Notes: generated by a model from the letters alone, not told the origin. A stretch of DNA of 64,000 nucleotides from Polytrichum commune (GCA_950295325.1 OX485803.1:31744001-31808000); one strand, 5' to 3'; numbered from the stretch's first letter, positions 45,662-59,500 are shown. Program-made: numbers and translations.

Positions 45662-48600
45662 AGCTCGGGTAGTGTCAGTTAGAAATGGGAGTTTTAGGGG
45701 GGCCAGCTAGGATTGCCACCTAGGCTGGGGGCTAGAAAGAACCAGTGGTGAAGAAGTTGGGTAAAAGGGTGCTTATCTTAGGCTGAAACTAGTGAAGGTA
45801 AAGTCGAGTGGGGAGGGGGCATAAGATGTATTATTAGAATTGTCAAAGAGGGGGTAAAGATAAATAATAATATTTTTATTTTTATTTTTATTTTTAACTT
45901 GTTGGAGATGGAATCACATATATAAGCAATGGCTAAAGATCCATGTTGTGAAACAACATGCATTTAGAAAATATGGAGGAGAAAAAGAGGGGTACATCAA
46001 AAAAAATCTTAAATAAGTAGGTAGAAAAATATGTGTAGATTAAAATAGGATATTAGATAATATCGGAGTCATGGAACATCCATATTCCACTTATTGACAA
46101 CAATACTCTATCATCATGAAGTTCAACTAAAGATGATGTTGTTTAGCCTCCTCAACCAAGGGGCATGGTTTGTCAAGCCCCTATTTGGAGTGACATGATA
46201 CCCATCCAATCCTAGTGGAGCCATTTGGCCTCCTTAGCTACTAGTGTGATTAACGATAGTGATGTTGGGCAACTCCATCGATAATTTTTGAGAGCTTAAT
46301 ACAAGGTCATGGCTTCAAATGTCAACCACTTTTAGTGGTGAAGGTGTTATCTCTTGATTAGAGCAAGCCCAGTGACTTCATGCACCTACATCTGCATCCG
46401 GGAACGGAAAGTGGGCTCCATCCAAGATGCAAAAGCAGATGCAGGTAAGTCGGCCAATCATGCTTGCATACAAGCAAAAGTTGCTCCAATGCAAGGGAAG
46501 GGCAGGCACTACGAAGTCGGCAGTTGGCTTGTCTTATCTGACAAGTACCGCGTCTTATTCAAATAGCATACTCCCTGCATAAGTCGACGTTATGCAGGGA
46601 GGGCGTCAGTTCCTGCTTTAGTTTTCATCCGTCCTTACAGTTAACAGGGACCACTGGGCCACATTCCTGGATCTGCATCTACATCGCGGATGAAAAAATG
46701 CAGATGCAGATGCGGATCTAGGACCACTAGGCATGTAGCACAATGACTTGTATTTGTAAGGTGCCAAAAATATGTTAATCTTTACAAAAGAATTTGTAAA
46801 GTATTATACGATAAATGTCTAAATCCACCATTTCTATTTGCAACCATAAGCTTGTATTTCACAACTATTTTTATTACCCTTCTAGCTACAGTGACAATTA
46901 CATCTAAGATGGCACAAGTACAATTTTGTGGGGGGGGGGGGATAGGCAAATTTGATAGAATTGGTATAATTGAATATGGGCATCAACTTAGGAACACACA
47001 TAAAATTGGAAGAGAGGGAAGTGGTAGACTTAGGCAAGATGATAACATGTATATCGCCTTTCTCAAAATTCCTCTTTCATTTTATATGTGATTAGATTCT
47101 TGTACAACTCTATCTATATAGGGAGATTTCATTCACATGGTAATTATACACAAGGTTGTGTTGTCCTACAGATTACGATATGAATACAAGTAACATGAGT
47201 CCTTCATTGATTTCTTTGCAACCGGCATGTATTATCGTGTTGCTTCATTTTCAAGTTGGTCTAATCTTATATGTAATCCCGAAACAACCAGTCTGAGAAT
47301 TAGAGGACCCCCAACAACTACTGCCTCCTTTTGAAGGTGAACACCTTGAACATGCACATACATGATGCCGGACACATCCCACATGGTTGGTTGAAAATAT
47401 CTAGATTGTGTGGATCATAGGTGGTAGTAGAATGCACCAGAAGTCAAGTGCTAGGAAGGTCACCCATCCAAGTACTATTATGGCCTTTCCAAATATATCC
47501 ATGTATCTCATCATGACAATAAATATTCCTACCTTAATTTGCAATAGTATGCATTGCGAAAGACAAAGTATATGAATTTGAAGTGTGAAAAAAGACCAGT
47601 ATTAGAAAAAGAAACATTGCAGAATAGTGAATAAAAAGGACACATTTATGAGAAAAAATGCAACTTGGCTTTATGGAAGTGAAGGTGATTGCGCATACAC
47701 AATGAGTAATGAGATTGGAATTGCCATTCAAATTGGTGGTGATGAGATTGAATTTATAAGATCTATTTTAACCCATGCAACTTTTTTTAGTTTGGAGATA
47801 TATTATATAATTAACTCAAATTGTACATCTAACATAGCTTTTGGCACACAAGTGCATACATTGGACTGTCTAATTGTCTCCTTCATATCAAATTTATTTT
47901 TTCTTTTTATTTTCTTTCCTGAATTCGTACAATCCTTCAATTGAAACACCTCAAAACCCTACTTTTGGAAACCGAGATAAGCATGTACGCCATTTTGTAA
48001 CGATTCTGCAAGAAAAATTATTCAAAAGAATCAGAGTTTGTGATCATTCTTTTCACTAGCCTCCAATAGTTTTCCCACAACGGTAGTTTTCTCCTTGTCC
48101 TCTTCTCCTTGGTTTGAGCAATAAATGTGCTACAATGTGCGAGTATTGCTAGCTAGCTACTAGTATGTTGTGAAATCTATAACACGAATACACTATTGTA
48201 TATAGGAAGTCCAATGTAAATTGTGATTTTGCCTTTGATCTCCTTGAACATTGTGTTAACAAATCCAAAAGCTCTTTTGTCACGTTCCTCTTCTACACAA
48301 GAATAGCACAAACATGAATGCACACGAGACACCAACATTGAGAACTTTCAAGCTATGTACGTTACATAATGATTTACAACTTAATCACAATATTGTGATT
48401 GCTATGAGCTCAAACCACCTGATCATAGGAGAGACACAAGACGATCCTCTCTCCTCCCTTGACCAATCTCTTACACCCCAAAGACACTTCCAATGTTATT
48501 CATCTTTATCTATAATATCTACAAGACACTTCTAGAAATCTCAAATCATACTAAATTTAGATTGATCCAGCAATCCTGTGTTCATAGAGGTATTGAAACA

Positions 48601-49240
48601 TTTTCCATCCACAACCGCTTGTAACAAAATAAAAAAGATGGTTGCATTTGTTTTAATGATGAATTACGACTATGACAATAAACATGTTTTTGAGCAATGG
48701 GCATAGTATTGATGGCCTCAACATGTACCAAAAGTGTTGGTGGTGGTGGAGGCTAGAGAAGATTGGAAGCCACATTTAGAAGGCTCTGAGGGCTGGCATG
48801 GATGGAGAGACAATGACATCAAGAGGGGTTGTTGATAAAGAAGGAACTCGCAAACATCATGGACGTTGTAACATACTCCAAGTTGGATTGAGGGGACGTT
48901 GTGATAGATGCATGAGTGTGGGATTGTTGCATGCATACAACTCAAATTCTTAGAAGCATAGAGCATGTGATGTCATGTTTTGATACATTATAAACCTATG
49001 TTTGCTCAAAATATTACTATGTTAATATCATAGTAATAAATATCAATATAGAAATGTGAAATAATAAATGAAAACCACACTAATTATCAACAAGTTTGAA
49101 ATGAGTGTGGTCCACTAAACATGGCAAGCATTTTTAATCCCCCTCTCTCATGCTAATGATGACTTTACTTGATGTACTTCACAATAATAATATAATATGA
49201 TACACTTATAATACAGTTGCGTTGCTCCAAAACATAAACA
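45662..49240. other. AT-rich intergenic stretch with a small hairpin
   Basis: No gene is recognisable. CTCCCTGCATAA and TTATGCAGGGAG form a perfect short hairpin at about 46570-46600, and the surrounding 46360-46740 segment has inverted CATCTGCATC-type pieces, so it may be another MITE with unclear ends. A (TTTTTA)n tract is at about 45865-45895 and a G12 run at 46930-46941. Confidence 0.45.
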
Positions 49241-49383
49241 TAACATGATTCAAATCCATAATAGTGTTTTGTGGGATTGACAATATTATGTGGAATATTC
49301 CTACATTTCCGTTTGAATGTGGGAATATTCTGCATAATACTGTCAATCCCATAGAACATTGTTATGGATTTGAATAATGTTAT
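49241..49383. repeat. 143-bp foldback hairpin
   Basis: Arms of about 60 nt pair almost completely: TAACATGATTCAAATCCATA on the left and TATGGATTTGAATAATGTTA on the right, with GGGATTGACA / TGTCAATCCC in the middle and a loop of about 14 nt. Either a short MITE or a transcript that could form a microRNA-like precursor. Confidence 0.75.
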
Positions 49384-50295
49384 GAAGACATGTTGTATTT
49401 GTTTTCCTTTGTTTTAATACGGTCATTATACAATGGAAAATCTAAATTTCTCGTTAGATGCCATTATGCCAAAGCAAAATTAGAGTGCCCCCCTCCCCCC
49501 CCCCCAAAGCAAAATGCCCTTTGTACCAAACATCTAGAAGGTTCTTTACATAGGGGAATGCCCCCACATGTCGTGCACTATGGAATTTGTTGGGCACTAC
49601 ACCCTATAGTTGTATTAGTGCTAATGGAAAATTAGCATGGAAATATTTAACACGGGGCCCTATTAATTTTCTAGTGAGAGTGGAAATAGCATGGGTCCAG
49701 GATCCCAGGCTTTCCCCTGAGTCTTCATGAAGACTTCCAGCCAACACATCGAATATTAGTTACATGACAAAGTAGCACAAAATGAAATAATCACCAACAT
49801 TAATTTCTTAAGCAAAACAAATGATGTGGACCATGCTAATTTTCTATTAGTACGGTTTGAAAATTGATGTGGCCCAAATTAGTTCTCAGGATAGGAATTA
49901 GCATGGACTCTAGAAAATGATTTGTGGCCCACAATAATAGAACTATATTGTTAATGTACCTTTTGAGCAATGCCCTCTAGTCCCACAAATGCACTCCTTT
50001 GGAGACTTTTTGCTATGCCTAAGTTTGTCAACATTCAAGTAAAAATATGAAAGTTAGCCCCAAGGTTTTTGGACTTGGTCCCTAACTGCAACATTTGCAA
50101 GAATCATGGCCATGACCATAGCCATAGCCATACCACAAGCATGCAATATCAGTGGACTAATCATGTATGAGGAGATTTTTGGGCATAATTGGTTGAGATC
50201 CTAGTGTTTCCAAGACCAACCTGTCACATGTTGACATCTTTCAGTTTTTCTTTAACAATATGAAGATTATGTTGGAAACTCCTCTAAATGGATCA
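49384..50295. other. intergenic stretch ending in a dispersed-repeat copy
   Basis: A C-rich run lies at 49488-49505. 50168-50295 is a truncated copy of the repeat at 20846-21065 (GAGATTTTTGGGCATAAT, GGTTGAGATCCTAGTGTTT). It stops exactly where the CACTA terminus begins, as if CACTA had inserted into it. Confidence 0.6.
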
Positions 50296-50518
50296 GTGAT
50301 TACACTACAAGAAAATCGACAAAAAACGACTTTGTTTATGATTGTTTTTTGAGTCGTTGAGGACAGAAATGACTATTATTTTTTGTGTTATTACGGACGA
50401 GTTGTAACGGACAGTCAGTCGTTTTGGACGTGACGTCGGAACGCGGATGATATAGTCATTTAGGCTAGTCGTAAACATGGATGAATGACGTGGCTGACCG
50501 TCTATGATGTATGCATTG

Positions 50519-50706
50519 CGTGGCGTTACGTTATGTCCACGTCGACGTCCTCGTTGGCACAGGTGCCATGTCACCGACCACGTGGCGTTACGTTGTGTCC
50601 ACGTCGACATCCTAGTTGGCACGTGTGCCATGTCACCGAACACGTGGCGTTACGTGGAATCCACGTCGACATCCTAGTTGGCACGGGTGCCATGTCACCG
50701 AACACG
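50519..50706. repeat. three tandem 62-bp subterminal repeats
   Basis: CGTGGCGTTACGT ... TCCACGTCGACATCC ... GCCATGTCACCGA recurs at 50519, 50581 and 50643 with few changes. GC-rich and CpG-rich subterminal arrays next to a CACTA terminus are typical transposase-binding regions. Contiguous copies with no spacers. Confidence 0.8.
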
Positions 50707-51393
50707 CGGCTTCCAGGTCAATTGGCCACGTCATCCAGCCACGTGGCATGAATGGTATATGTTGGTGCGCGGGTTCACATGTGGTCAAGTAATATATCCC
50801 ATGTGTCCATTATGCAGTTGTTTTGTAGTTGTTTTGTAGTTCTTATGTAGTCGTTTTGAAGTTCTTATTTTGTCATTTTGTAGTTATTATGTGGTCATTA
50901 TTTAATCGTTTCATAGTTCTTCTTTAATCATTTTCTAGTTCTTATGTAGTCGTTTTCTAGTTCTTAGTTAGTACTTGTGTAGTCATTCTTTGGGTGTTGA
51001 ACAGTACATGCCGCAAACGTAAGTTGAATGGCGTGGCCTTCTGTGTTCTAAATGACTAAGAAGTCACTATTGAACAACTACATTCTACTTATTAGAGCTC
51101 GTGTTAATGCCATCTGTGAACACATTCAGCCATTGTTTACTCTTTTCTTAGTTGTGCATATCATTGCGTAAGCCGAGGTGAGAGGGGTAGCATTGTGAAT
51201 GCATGCAACCCCCATTCAAACATTGGGATGCAACCTCAATATGAAAGCATGAATCATACATGAAACACTACACATCTTTGAATTTGATTGTGGGGTTCCC
51301 AACAAAATCTGTAAGAGTGTTCATATGTGGGTTCACAGTGTTTAGTGTAGGGAAGACCTTTATCTACTCCCTGCTAAGTACGTATAAGGAAAT
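50707..51393. other. subterminal AT-rich repeats of the CACTA end
   Basis: TAGTTCTTATGTAGTCGTTTT-like units recur irregularly from about 50820 to 50990. No coding frame. Confidence 0.6.
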
Positions 51394-51663
51394 TCACGCT
51401 GCTCTCAAACTCCTCTCATTCCAAAGTGTGCTGCCTCCCACTACGTCTTTAACTACCCACTGGTCTCCATCCTCGTGTGGGTAGGCAAGCTTCACATCAC
51501 CTATGTGAGCAGTTGTCACATCAACTTTATAGCAAAATTGCGGAATCACCTTGAAGTGGAACTTGTCCACACCCCCTACGCCGCTGATTTTACCGGTTGC
51601 AACCTTGCGTCTCTTGTTTTTCGGACTCATGAGGTGCACACATTGCCCAACTTTAAATTGTAC
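51394..51663 (-). CDS. exon with a DUF8039-like domain (plant transposase-associated)
   Basis: From a likely acceptor (TGTGTAG before GTACAATTT) to a stop at 51394, about 89 residues. The pattern is VQFKVGQCVHLMSPKNKR, RKVATGKISG, then spaced hydrophobic strands, DVKLAYPHEDGDQ and VGGSTLWNERSL. It resembles DUF8039, a domain found at the C-terminus of many plant En/Spm-type transposase proteins. Which upstream exon it joins is unknown. The HAD-like ORF and the Transposase_24-like gene are both on the same strand. Confidence 0.45.
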   Translation of the reverse strand, partial: VQFKVGQCVHLMSPKNKRRKVATGKISGVGGVDKFHFKVIPQFCYKVDVTTAHIGDVKLAYPHEDGDQWVVKDVVGGSTLWNERSLRAA

Positions 51664-52049
51664 CTACACACCATCCTTACAACAATCAAATGCACACCCA
51701 ATGAACTGTAGTGATCATTACAACAATGTTTCAGCAATGGATGCGGTGCAAGTAAAAATACAACTTCTAAGGGGCAAACCAATGAGGACGCAATAACAAG
51801 ATCAAATGTGTCCACACCCAATATGGCTGCCTAAAATTGCGTAATTGGAATAAGAGTTTAGGGAAGTATTGGTGGAACCTGTTGTGTAGGCATCGAAGTA
51901 TTGCCGGATGTACTATCCAGTGCCCTCACACTCCTTCGTCGTAATTCGATGGCCGGAACCACCTACACATGCAATCACAACCCAATTTGAATTAGTACTT
52001 ACGGACACATGGTAGGAGGTGGGAAAAAATTCCATTGTGAACTTCAAGT

Positions 52050-53702
52050 TCACAACGATCCCTCACCTCCTGGATACTTCCCAGTTGACTCTGCCATAGG
52101 AGTGCATGAGCCAGGCACTGCCATGTTCCTTGAAAAAGACTTCAGTTGACACATCTCTGGTTGCCTTAGTGACACATTAACAGCGGACCAGAAACTCGCA
52201 ACGTCTTTGTGCGCATAGAGGCGTTGAAGAGCTGGCCATAAGTTTTCCTTTAAATAAAAATTGTCCTCAGATAAGTCCTTCACATGAGCAACATAGAAAG
52301 GGGGGGGGGGGCAATCACATTCCAAGGTGCATTGCAGTCCACCCTAGGGACATGGTGGTCTATCATAATTGTGTTGTTGCCATCCCAAGATGGCCACTTC
52401 TCCCAAACCTTGGTCAAGGGTTTCCCCCACAATGGCCCCTCGTCACTCTTTTGTATTACCTCGCAATCCTTTGTTGCCCACACAAAAATTGGCTTATGGC
52501 CTTCCAAATGAGAAAACACGGGTAGGATCTCCTGTAGGACCTCTTCCATGTACTGTATACTCTTCCTACCCCAAAATGCTACTTTGAAAAATTTAAAACA
52601 CATGCCCAGGAACTCCATCATCCATGGCCGATACACCAACCTACGTGTCGTTGTTTTATTGCTCACCCGAATGTTGGGATTTGGATTCGGTTGAGTCAAT
52701 AGAGTGGTGTCCAGAAGAGTACCATGCACATTGAGTATCAATAATTTGGTGAGATTGGGAGGGTCCGCTATCGATGACATGTTCAAACTAGTCGTGAGGC
52801 TCACCTGACCAACGTGCGCATTGTCATCAGCACAAGTGTCACCTATCTTGCTTGGTGACGTGGTTTTCGGGCTTTTGGGACATGAAATTGACGATACTCC
52901 CTTCCCCGGAGACGTAACAAGGGTTGCAACCTCAGCAAGAACCGCTACATCCCCGCCCTCTACACCCACACTCCCACCCACCCCACTTACGTCCTGGCCA
53001 CTAATCAGGCCGACCTTATTCCCCCCTTGGACCCCCCCCCTCCCCACTACCTTCCACGCCAATGGCTGCCACCGCAACCTCTGGAGGTCCAAAGCCAACA
53101 TCTGCACACCCACCATCGACCACCCCATCCCCCTGGCTCGCATTAGCTGGTGGTTTAGGTTGCCCAATAGCAACCTCTGCTGGAGCTCGCTTCTTGGCAC
53201 CGCCCTTTGCCACCCTCCCTTTTTTCAATGCCTTCTCGCTTCCCCTAACTTTGACTCCCTCCTTACTATTCTCTTGTGATGCGGAGACTGCCTTTAGCTT
53301 CGCATCCTTGCTCCTGGTCAACCTAGTGTAGGTTATGGGTTGGCCTTCACCTTCACTACGAATTGATGTGTTATCCACCACATCCACTGGCAGCGTATTG
53401 GAGGTTCCCACGCGATCCGTGGGGGACTGATCTTGGAGGTCGCACGGAGATTTGGGGAGACTACAATGCACGTCCTGGTTGTTCGCCGTCGTCTTGGGTT
53501 TGCTCACGCTCATCTTGGACTCTAGTTTATTCATGATGGAGGTCACCATGGCTGCTAAGGTACTCAACGTTACGTTCACATCTTTTAACGCTTGCTCGTT
53601 GTTTTGGCCAGTCATTACCATGCTGGCCATTTGCCGCCTGAATTCAGTCTGGTTGTGCTCCACAGCGGAGAGGCGGGCTGACACTCTCCCATAAATTGCT
53701 TG
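52050..53702 (-). pseudogene. HAD-superfamily FCP1/SCP-like phosphatase ORF with Asn at the nucleophile position, broken at two G/C runs
   Basis: A likely acceptor (TTGCACAG) precedes the frame at 53702. The first part is a helical region (QAIYGRVSARLSAVEHNQTE), then a Ser/Lys-rich basic linker. The frame shifts at the C9 run 53032-53040, then encodes LLILNVHGTLLD near 52715-52745, VYRPWMMEFLGMCFKFFKVAFW and FVWATKDCE, and DGNNTIMIDHHVPRV. It shifts again at the G12 run 52300-52311 into FYVAHVKDLSEDNFYLKENLWPAL. This is the NLI-interacting-factor (CTD phosphatase-like) fold. The first catalytic Asp (DxDx) is Asn here, so activity is doubtful. The stop is at 52050, just after a possible splice donor (GGAG before GTGAGG). 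Confidence 0.65.
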
Positions 53703-56563
53703 CTGTGCAATAAACACACAACCCACTTCAATAAATAAACATGCTCTAGTTGAAACCTGCCCATCCTCTCCCAGATATGTTGTGCATTGTGAGGATTGTT
53801 GCATATAGATTGTTGCTGCAACTACATTATGACACATATACTTGTCACTACAAGTACAGCCTGAGAAAAAAATGACTGTATCTATCAAGCATCACTTTCA
53901 GGTTCACATTTCGGTTACAGTAGTATACAACAGATTTCTACACATTTGATACTTGCAACTGATCACTTTTTATCCACTAATTGATGAGGCCCTCACTATT
54001 CATGACTCTCATATGAGATTAACAAAGCAATTAACATAAACAAATGCCGCGCTTGACTGTTTCAATTGTCACAAACTGCAGTCAACTTTGTTGCTAAGTG
54101 TTTTGAGGCCATTCATGCATGTTTCTTGATATGTACATAGTAGCAGCATGAGATACTATGATGTTTAACATATCAGGTTCCCAAACCAAATTGAAAATAA
54201 TATAACATATGGACCCCTGTATTGCAATGCTTTGTGGTGAGGTGTGGATCTATGAACAGACACATGAAAACCATGTGTATAAAAGACACCGAACTATTGA
54301 GGATAAAATTTGCTAGCCATTCTTAGCTTACTAATAAACAAGACTTGGGGGGAAATGGAGGGCTACATGACCACTTAACTAGCACAACCATCTTGACTTT
54401 CAAAACGAATGACACATTCGTACGAGCTTCAAACATTGTGGGGCAAATGGTACACCCATGATTTACTGTTGCTAGTCACCTCACATTTATCCTTCTTTCA
54501 CATCCTATAACACATGGGTGCAGAGAGGGTAGTTGCGTAGTCAATGTGTCTAAGCAATTACATAAAATCCCACATACAGCTTTTCAGCCTTGAAGAATTG
54601 GAGAGTGACATGGAGTTCACTTATGACCCATAACCTAAATCCTCCTAACTGACATTGGTTAAGTTATCTTCACGCCGCCCCTCCACACACCTCTTTCAAA
54701 CCTATCCTCACATCACCCTTAATGAATATTTACAAAACAACATTGAGCAATTCGACATGAAATTGAGCCCGTTGGCCATACCCCGCTCAAGAATCAATTG
54801 TTTGCATGTCAATCTCTCACATGCAAGATTAATTCCACAAAGTTTGCAAGTATAAATATTTCATGCATTCATCAAAAGCAGTTTGGCCTTTAACCCCTAA
54901 CCGCATACCACATTACACTCGATTGGCCCTCCATGTTCCATACTAGATGTACATATAATACCGTGTCTTAGTTTACACCCATTTCAATATGTGCTAACTT
55001 GCTACTACATGTTACTACTACATATTGTATAATTGATTCAATCTTCAAATACTTCAAGCTATAGGTACTTTAACCGCTTTTAATATGTATTATTGGGTTC
55101 AATTTGGAGATGTTGGAGCTATCGTATGGCACTCTCACCCACACTAGTCAACGTGTATCCAACCATTAGTTATGTGGGTACATTCAAAACTACAAAAACC
55201 TTTGAATGTACCTAACATGGTGTATACCTAATATCCCCAACAAGTAGGACAGTCAAATTTGACTTGGTTCAGGGGATTGAGACTATATCTAGCATCACTT
55301 AACACAAAGAGGATTGATAATATACAATATGTCACAATGGTGATGAGATTTCAATGGCATGTTTTTGACTCTAGATCAGTTAACACAAGCCCAAATATTT
55401 TCTTCTTCTTTAATTGGTTTTTTTAGCATTTATGTTGTTCCAATTGGCAATTCATGAATGAGTTTATTTTAGGTGGGTTTACTCTTAAACTTTGAATTTA
55501 GAAGAGGAAAAAGTACCTTAAACAACTCCCTGCAATGTCCTTATGCCCATGATAGGCCTCTTTGACCCATAAGGATTAACAATGAAACTCTTCATACATG
55601 GGAGAGAGGGAATTATTGTTTATGACTGTACCTTTCATTCATCCAACATAAAAGTTATGATATACTTGGTATTACTTTTAAATGTGATGTGACAACACCA
55701 TTAGCCTCAAATGACCCAAGTTAATAGAGACATACAGACTTAAGATGCTTTAGCCACAAACTTATAGATGGTCAAGATTTTAACTGGACAAATAAGAGGT
55801 ACACTCGTATGCAACAAATCCCTCTTGGTTGTTAAGGAGACACGCCTAACTCCAACACAACAATATTTAATCACCTGTATTTGAGTGGTATGTGGTTATG
55901 TGGTTACAAATAAAATGTTCGACACACTTTATACCATCACATGAGACTTTCAACTTTCAACTTTCCTGGTTCCAAGTTAGAGTTGCACGAAATTATGACC
56001 AGACCATTGCGTCATTAGCGACCTAGGGTGTCCAAGTAATCGAGTCACCGGCAAATTAGAAGATCCCCACTTACTTCCTTATCAACGAAAGTCTAAGTCA
56101 TCACTGGCTACATTCAATTGGTTATGGGACAATTAATTTTACATTACCGAAGCACAAATTCCTAAGGACTAGGGTCCAAAAGCATGCTGATCCGAAGTAT
56201 AATTTGATGTCCTCTCATTTATAACACACCACTTAAAGAATCAATTTGCATTCTATATAAAGTCAGAGATTATTCCACCGGATTATGTGTTTGCATCCCC
56301 ATGATGTACCTCCCACGAATCTACATTAGGACACAACAATGACTGCAAGGACCTACACAAACTGAAAGGCTTATGCCTGAAAGCTCTCTACATTGGGAAG
56401 ACTCCACGTCAACTGCTAGTACCCTCAGACACCAAAAACCACACATTTCAAGTACACATGGACACAGGTGCATAAGTATACAAACTCTAACACATTTAAT
56501 TAGAAGGTGGATTACTCACAGAGGTGCATGCCCCTGTCTGCTCCGATTCTTGCAAGTCCTCGG
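53703..56563. other. non-coding stretch between the HAD-like ORF and the Transposase_24-like gene
   Basis: AT-rich, with short unrelated frames and no strong repeat. If the minus-strand exons belong to one transcription unit, this is intron. Confidence 0.5.
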
Positions 56564-59500
56564 CTATCTCGGTGATCCCGGGACTCCTCTGTCTTTTCTT
56601 CTTCTGGAATCAATAGCATGCGGACGTTCATTAGGAAGCTTTTCAGTCATAACAACCTGAACTGAACAATGACTGGAATGAATGTATGAAGTTACAAGTG
56701 CACGTAAGTTCAGGACGACACTCACCAACAAGGCTTCTTTACCGGCTTTGCCAGCCCTCCCAACGTTGGACTGATTCTTTACGGCCTTCCTCGCGTTCGC
56801 CATTCTCAAAGCCTTTTGCTCGGTTTCGGGATTCGACCAATACTCGCAGAGACGTGCCCATTGATCCGGCTCAATGAAAACCGGGCACTCTTTCTTGCCA
56901 CCCAGATACCATGCCTTCATTTTTGACCTCTCGGTCTTCATCTGCCTTTTCACTGCATTCTTGAAACCCATGTCGGATAGGGGGTTCCCCACATATTCAA
57001 ACTCCTTGTCCAGTGCACCCCTTAGTCTCTCAATGCTGGAGGGAGATTGGTCCTTCCACGAAACGCAGCTCACGTCTAGTATCCTAGGTACCAGGCTCCG
57101 TAGTGCTTCGTCAAACTCATTCTTGCCTTCGCAACCTCCATCTATTCCTCCACCCGCCTTGACCCTCACCTTCTGCGGTTTCTGTCCAACGGCACGCCTT
57201 GCATCCACGGCTTCCTCCACTTCTTTCTTGTGCGCTCTCCTTGCTGCCCTGGCCTCGCTCTCCGGCTTCACCGTGGGCCCTTCATGTTGTGGAGCCGCTG
57301 TCGCTTGGGGAGGCTGCATCCACGGACCGGGGTATTGTTGTGGCTGCATCCACAGACCGGGGTATTGTTGTGGCGGCATCCACGGGTTGGGTTGTCCCAT
57401 CATCCACTGCTGCTGCTGTGTAGTCTGGGGCGGCATCCATGGTTGTTGCATCCACGGTGGATTGTTCAACGGAGCAACTTCTGGTTGCGGAGGGGCCATG
57501 GTTTTCGTCGGAGATACGTGTGCCTTCTGACCAAACACAAGCACGATGACAACAACACATTTGGGCTAATGTCAGATCTAGTAAAACCAGATAAAATTGA
57601 TCATTAGTGACTCTGCCTGCACCAATCTTTTAGAGCATTCAAAAGAAGGTCAGAAGTTGGATAAGATTGTGATGAAGGAACACTAAAACCATGGTTTGAT
57701 TTAAAAGGAGCTGAACCCATATCAAATGTAGGTCAACATTTGGCTTTAAAATGGAGAAAGTGGTTGCAAACTGAGAAGTAGAAATACTAAGACCAACGTG
57801 TGCTCTTAATAGAGCTAAACCCAGTACTAAGACCAGAAAACCGGTTTAGCTAACTCCAAATCTCAGCCTGCATCAACACTTTAGATCATTCAAATGAAGG
57901 TCAGAACTTGAGCTCGTCATATATTTATATACTCAACAGAGCAAGCTATGCTATATATATAAAGGGGCTAGCCATTGCATGCTCACATGGCCAAATTTGG
58001 ACAGAATCCTGCCAGGACTCTTCAAAGAGGTCATGCACAACAATGTTACATGAAAATCAAACAAGGAATACACAAACGTGACAGAATAAAAGATTTTTTT
58101 CTACCTGCTTCATGAGCTTTGCAAGAAGAAATGGAGAGAGGGCTTTATCGCATAGGAGTGTACCTCTGATTCATCAAACATAAAAACTTGACCCCTATAA
58201 GTTTGTGGGCAATTCACCTGAAATGACTTCAACTTGAACAACTTGGGGAGGGGGAAAGGAGGAGCTATTTCCAGTTTCAAATTTTGTAAATGTAATATTA
58301 ACCCCCGGCTGCATACTCTTTCAGGGCTTTAATGTTGAATGATTGAGAGGTATAAGTGACATTTTCTTCCTATTATCTAAGAACATGGAATTTACCTTCT
58401 TAGGCGGGCTCTTAAATATTTGTCGGGACCGCCTTTTTGTCGCACTTGACCTGAGCCGATCCCCAGATCTGTGTCGCAGCGAATGAACATCTTCGTCTTC
58501 TTCCTCGTCTGCAATCAAATTTACATCCACACAGTCAGTTGCGTGCGGATGGGTGTGGTGTCAATCAATGTAGACCAATTTAGAGCTCGAAATTATGAGC
58601 ATAAGACCATCAGAAAAGTACCGAAATTGGAGCCACTAGAATCCCCCATTCATGTTCAATCAGAAATTGCAACGTGGTTTAGGGTAGTCGTTCCAATCAG
58701 AACAGCTTTAGTGCCTAGCCAAAGAAAAAATGTTAGTCTTAGGTCACTTTTCCTCTGCCATCTTTCTTTGTATTTTGCTTCAAACGAATACGTAATTCAC
58801 CTATATAACAAATATTCAGATTAACTATATTAAGTAGGTACAGCTGAAGCAACTGTGGAAATACTCCACATGAAAATGAACACCAACTAATCATTCAATT
58901 GATGTCTACTTGATACAACAAGAGGACAATGCATTAAACGTATTCAACATCACACTCATTGACATGGGCCATGTGAACTTACATATCATACTAATCCAGG
59001 AGTTTTGGGTTGCTGCAAACTGATGATTAGAGACCAGAGTGCTACCTTACTTGCTGGTGATGGTGCTTTTAATATGATCTTGAATAAAAAGGACTGTAGG
59101 CCCTTGTGTGGTCTCTACTCAATTAACCACCTATATTAGAGTGGTATGTGGCAAAGCTAAAAATGAGAATAAAGAACAAGTACACACGTGCCTACTTATA
59201 ATGTGCACAACTATCAGCTAGGAATCTGCAAGACTAACCAACTCCATCACAAGGCTTTTTTAGGCTTTTAAGGCTTTTAACAAGCACAACCTGACTAACC
59301 TTTAAGGGATGCACACACCATTTTATTCTACCAGGATGATTATTATTTAATCACACAAGACCCAGATTCAAAATCACACATGATTTTTTACCATGTGTAT
59401 TTTAGGTTTACCTAGATAGTTTAGGGATGGTTGTGTATTCAGGGGCCAACTTAAAGACATGTTTACAGAGCAAAACTTTGTCAGCATAAGGGGCACCCAA

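Noticed and set aside
50519-50706. Regular 62-bp repeats considered as CRISPR-like
   Set aside because: Copies are contiguous with no unique spacers and lie in a plant CACTA subterminal region.
57199-57607. Plus-strand frames over the Pro/Gln/Trp repeat
   Set aside because: Shadows of the Transposase_24-like exon 3 repeat; no splice or domain support.
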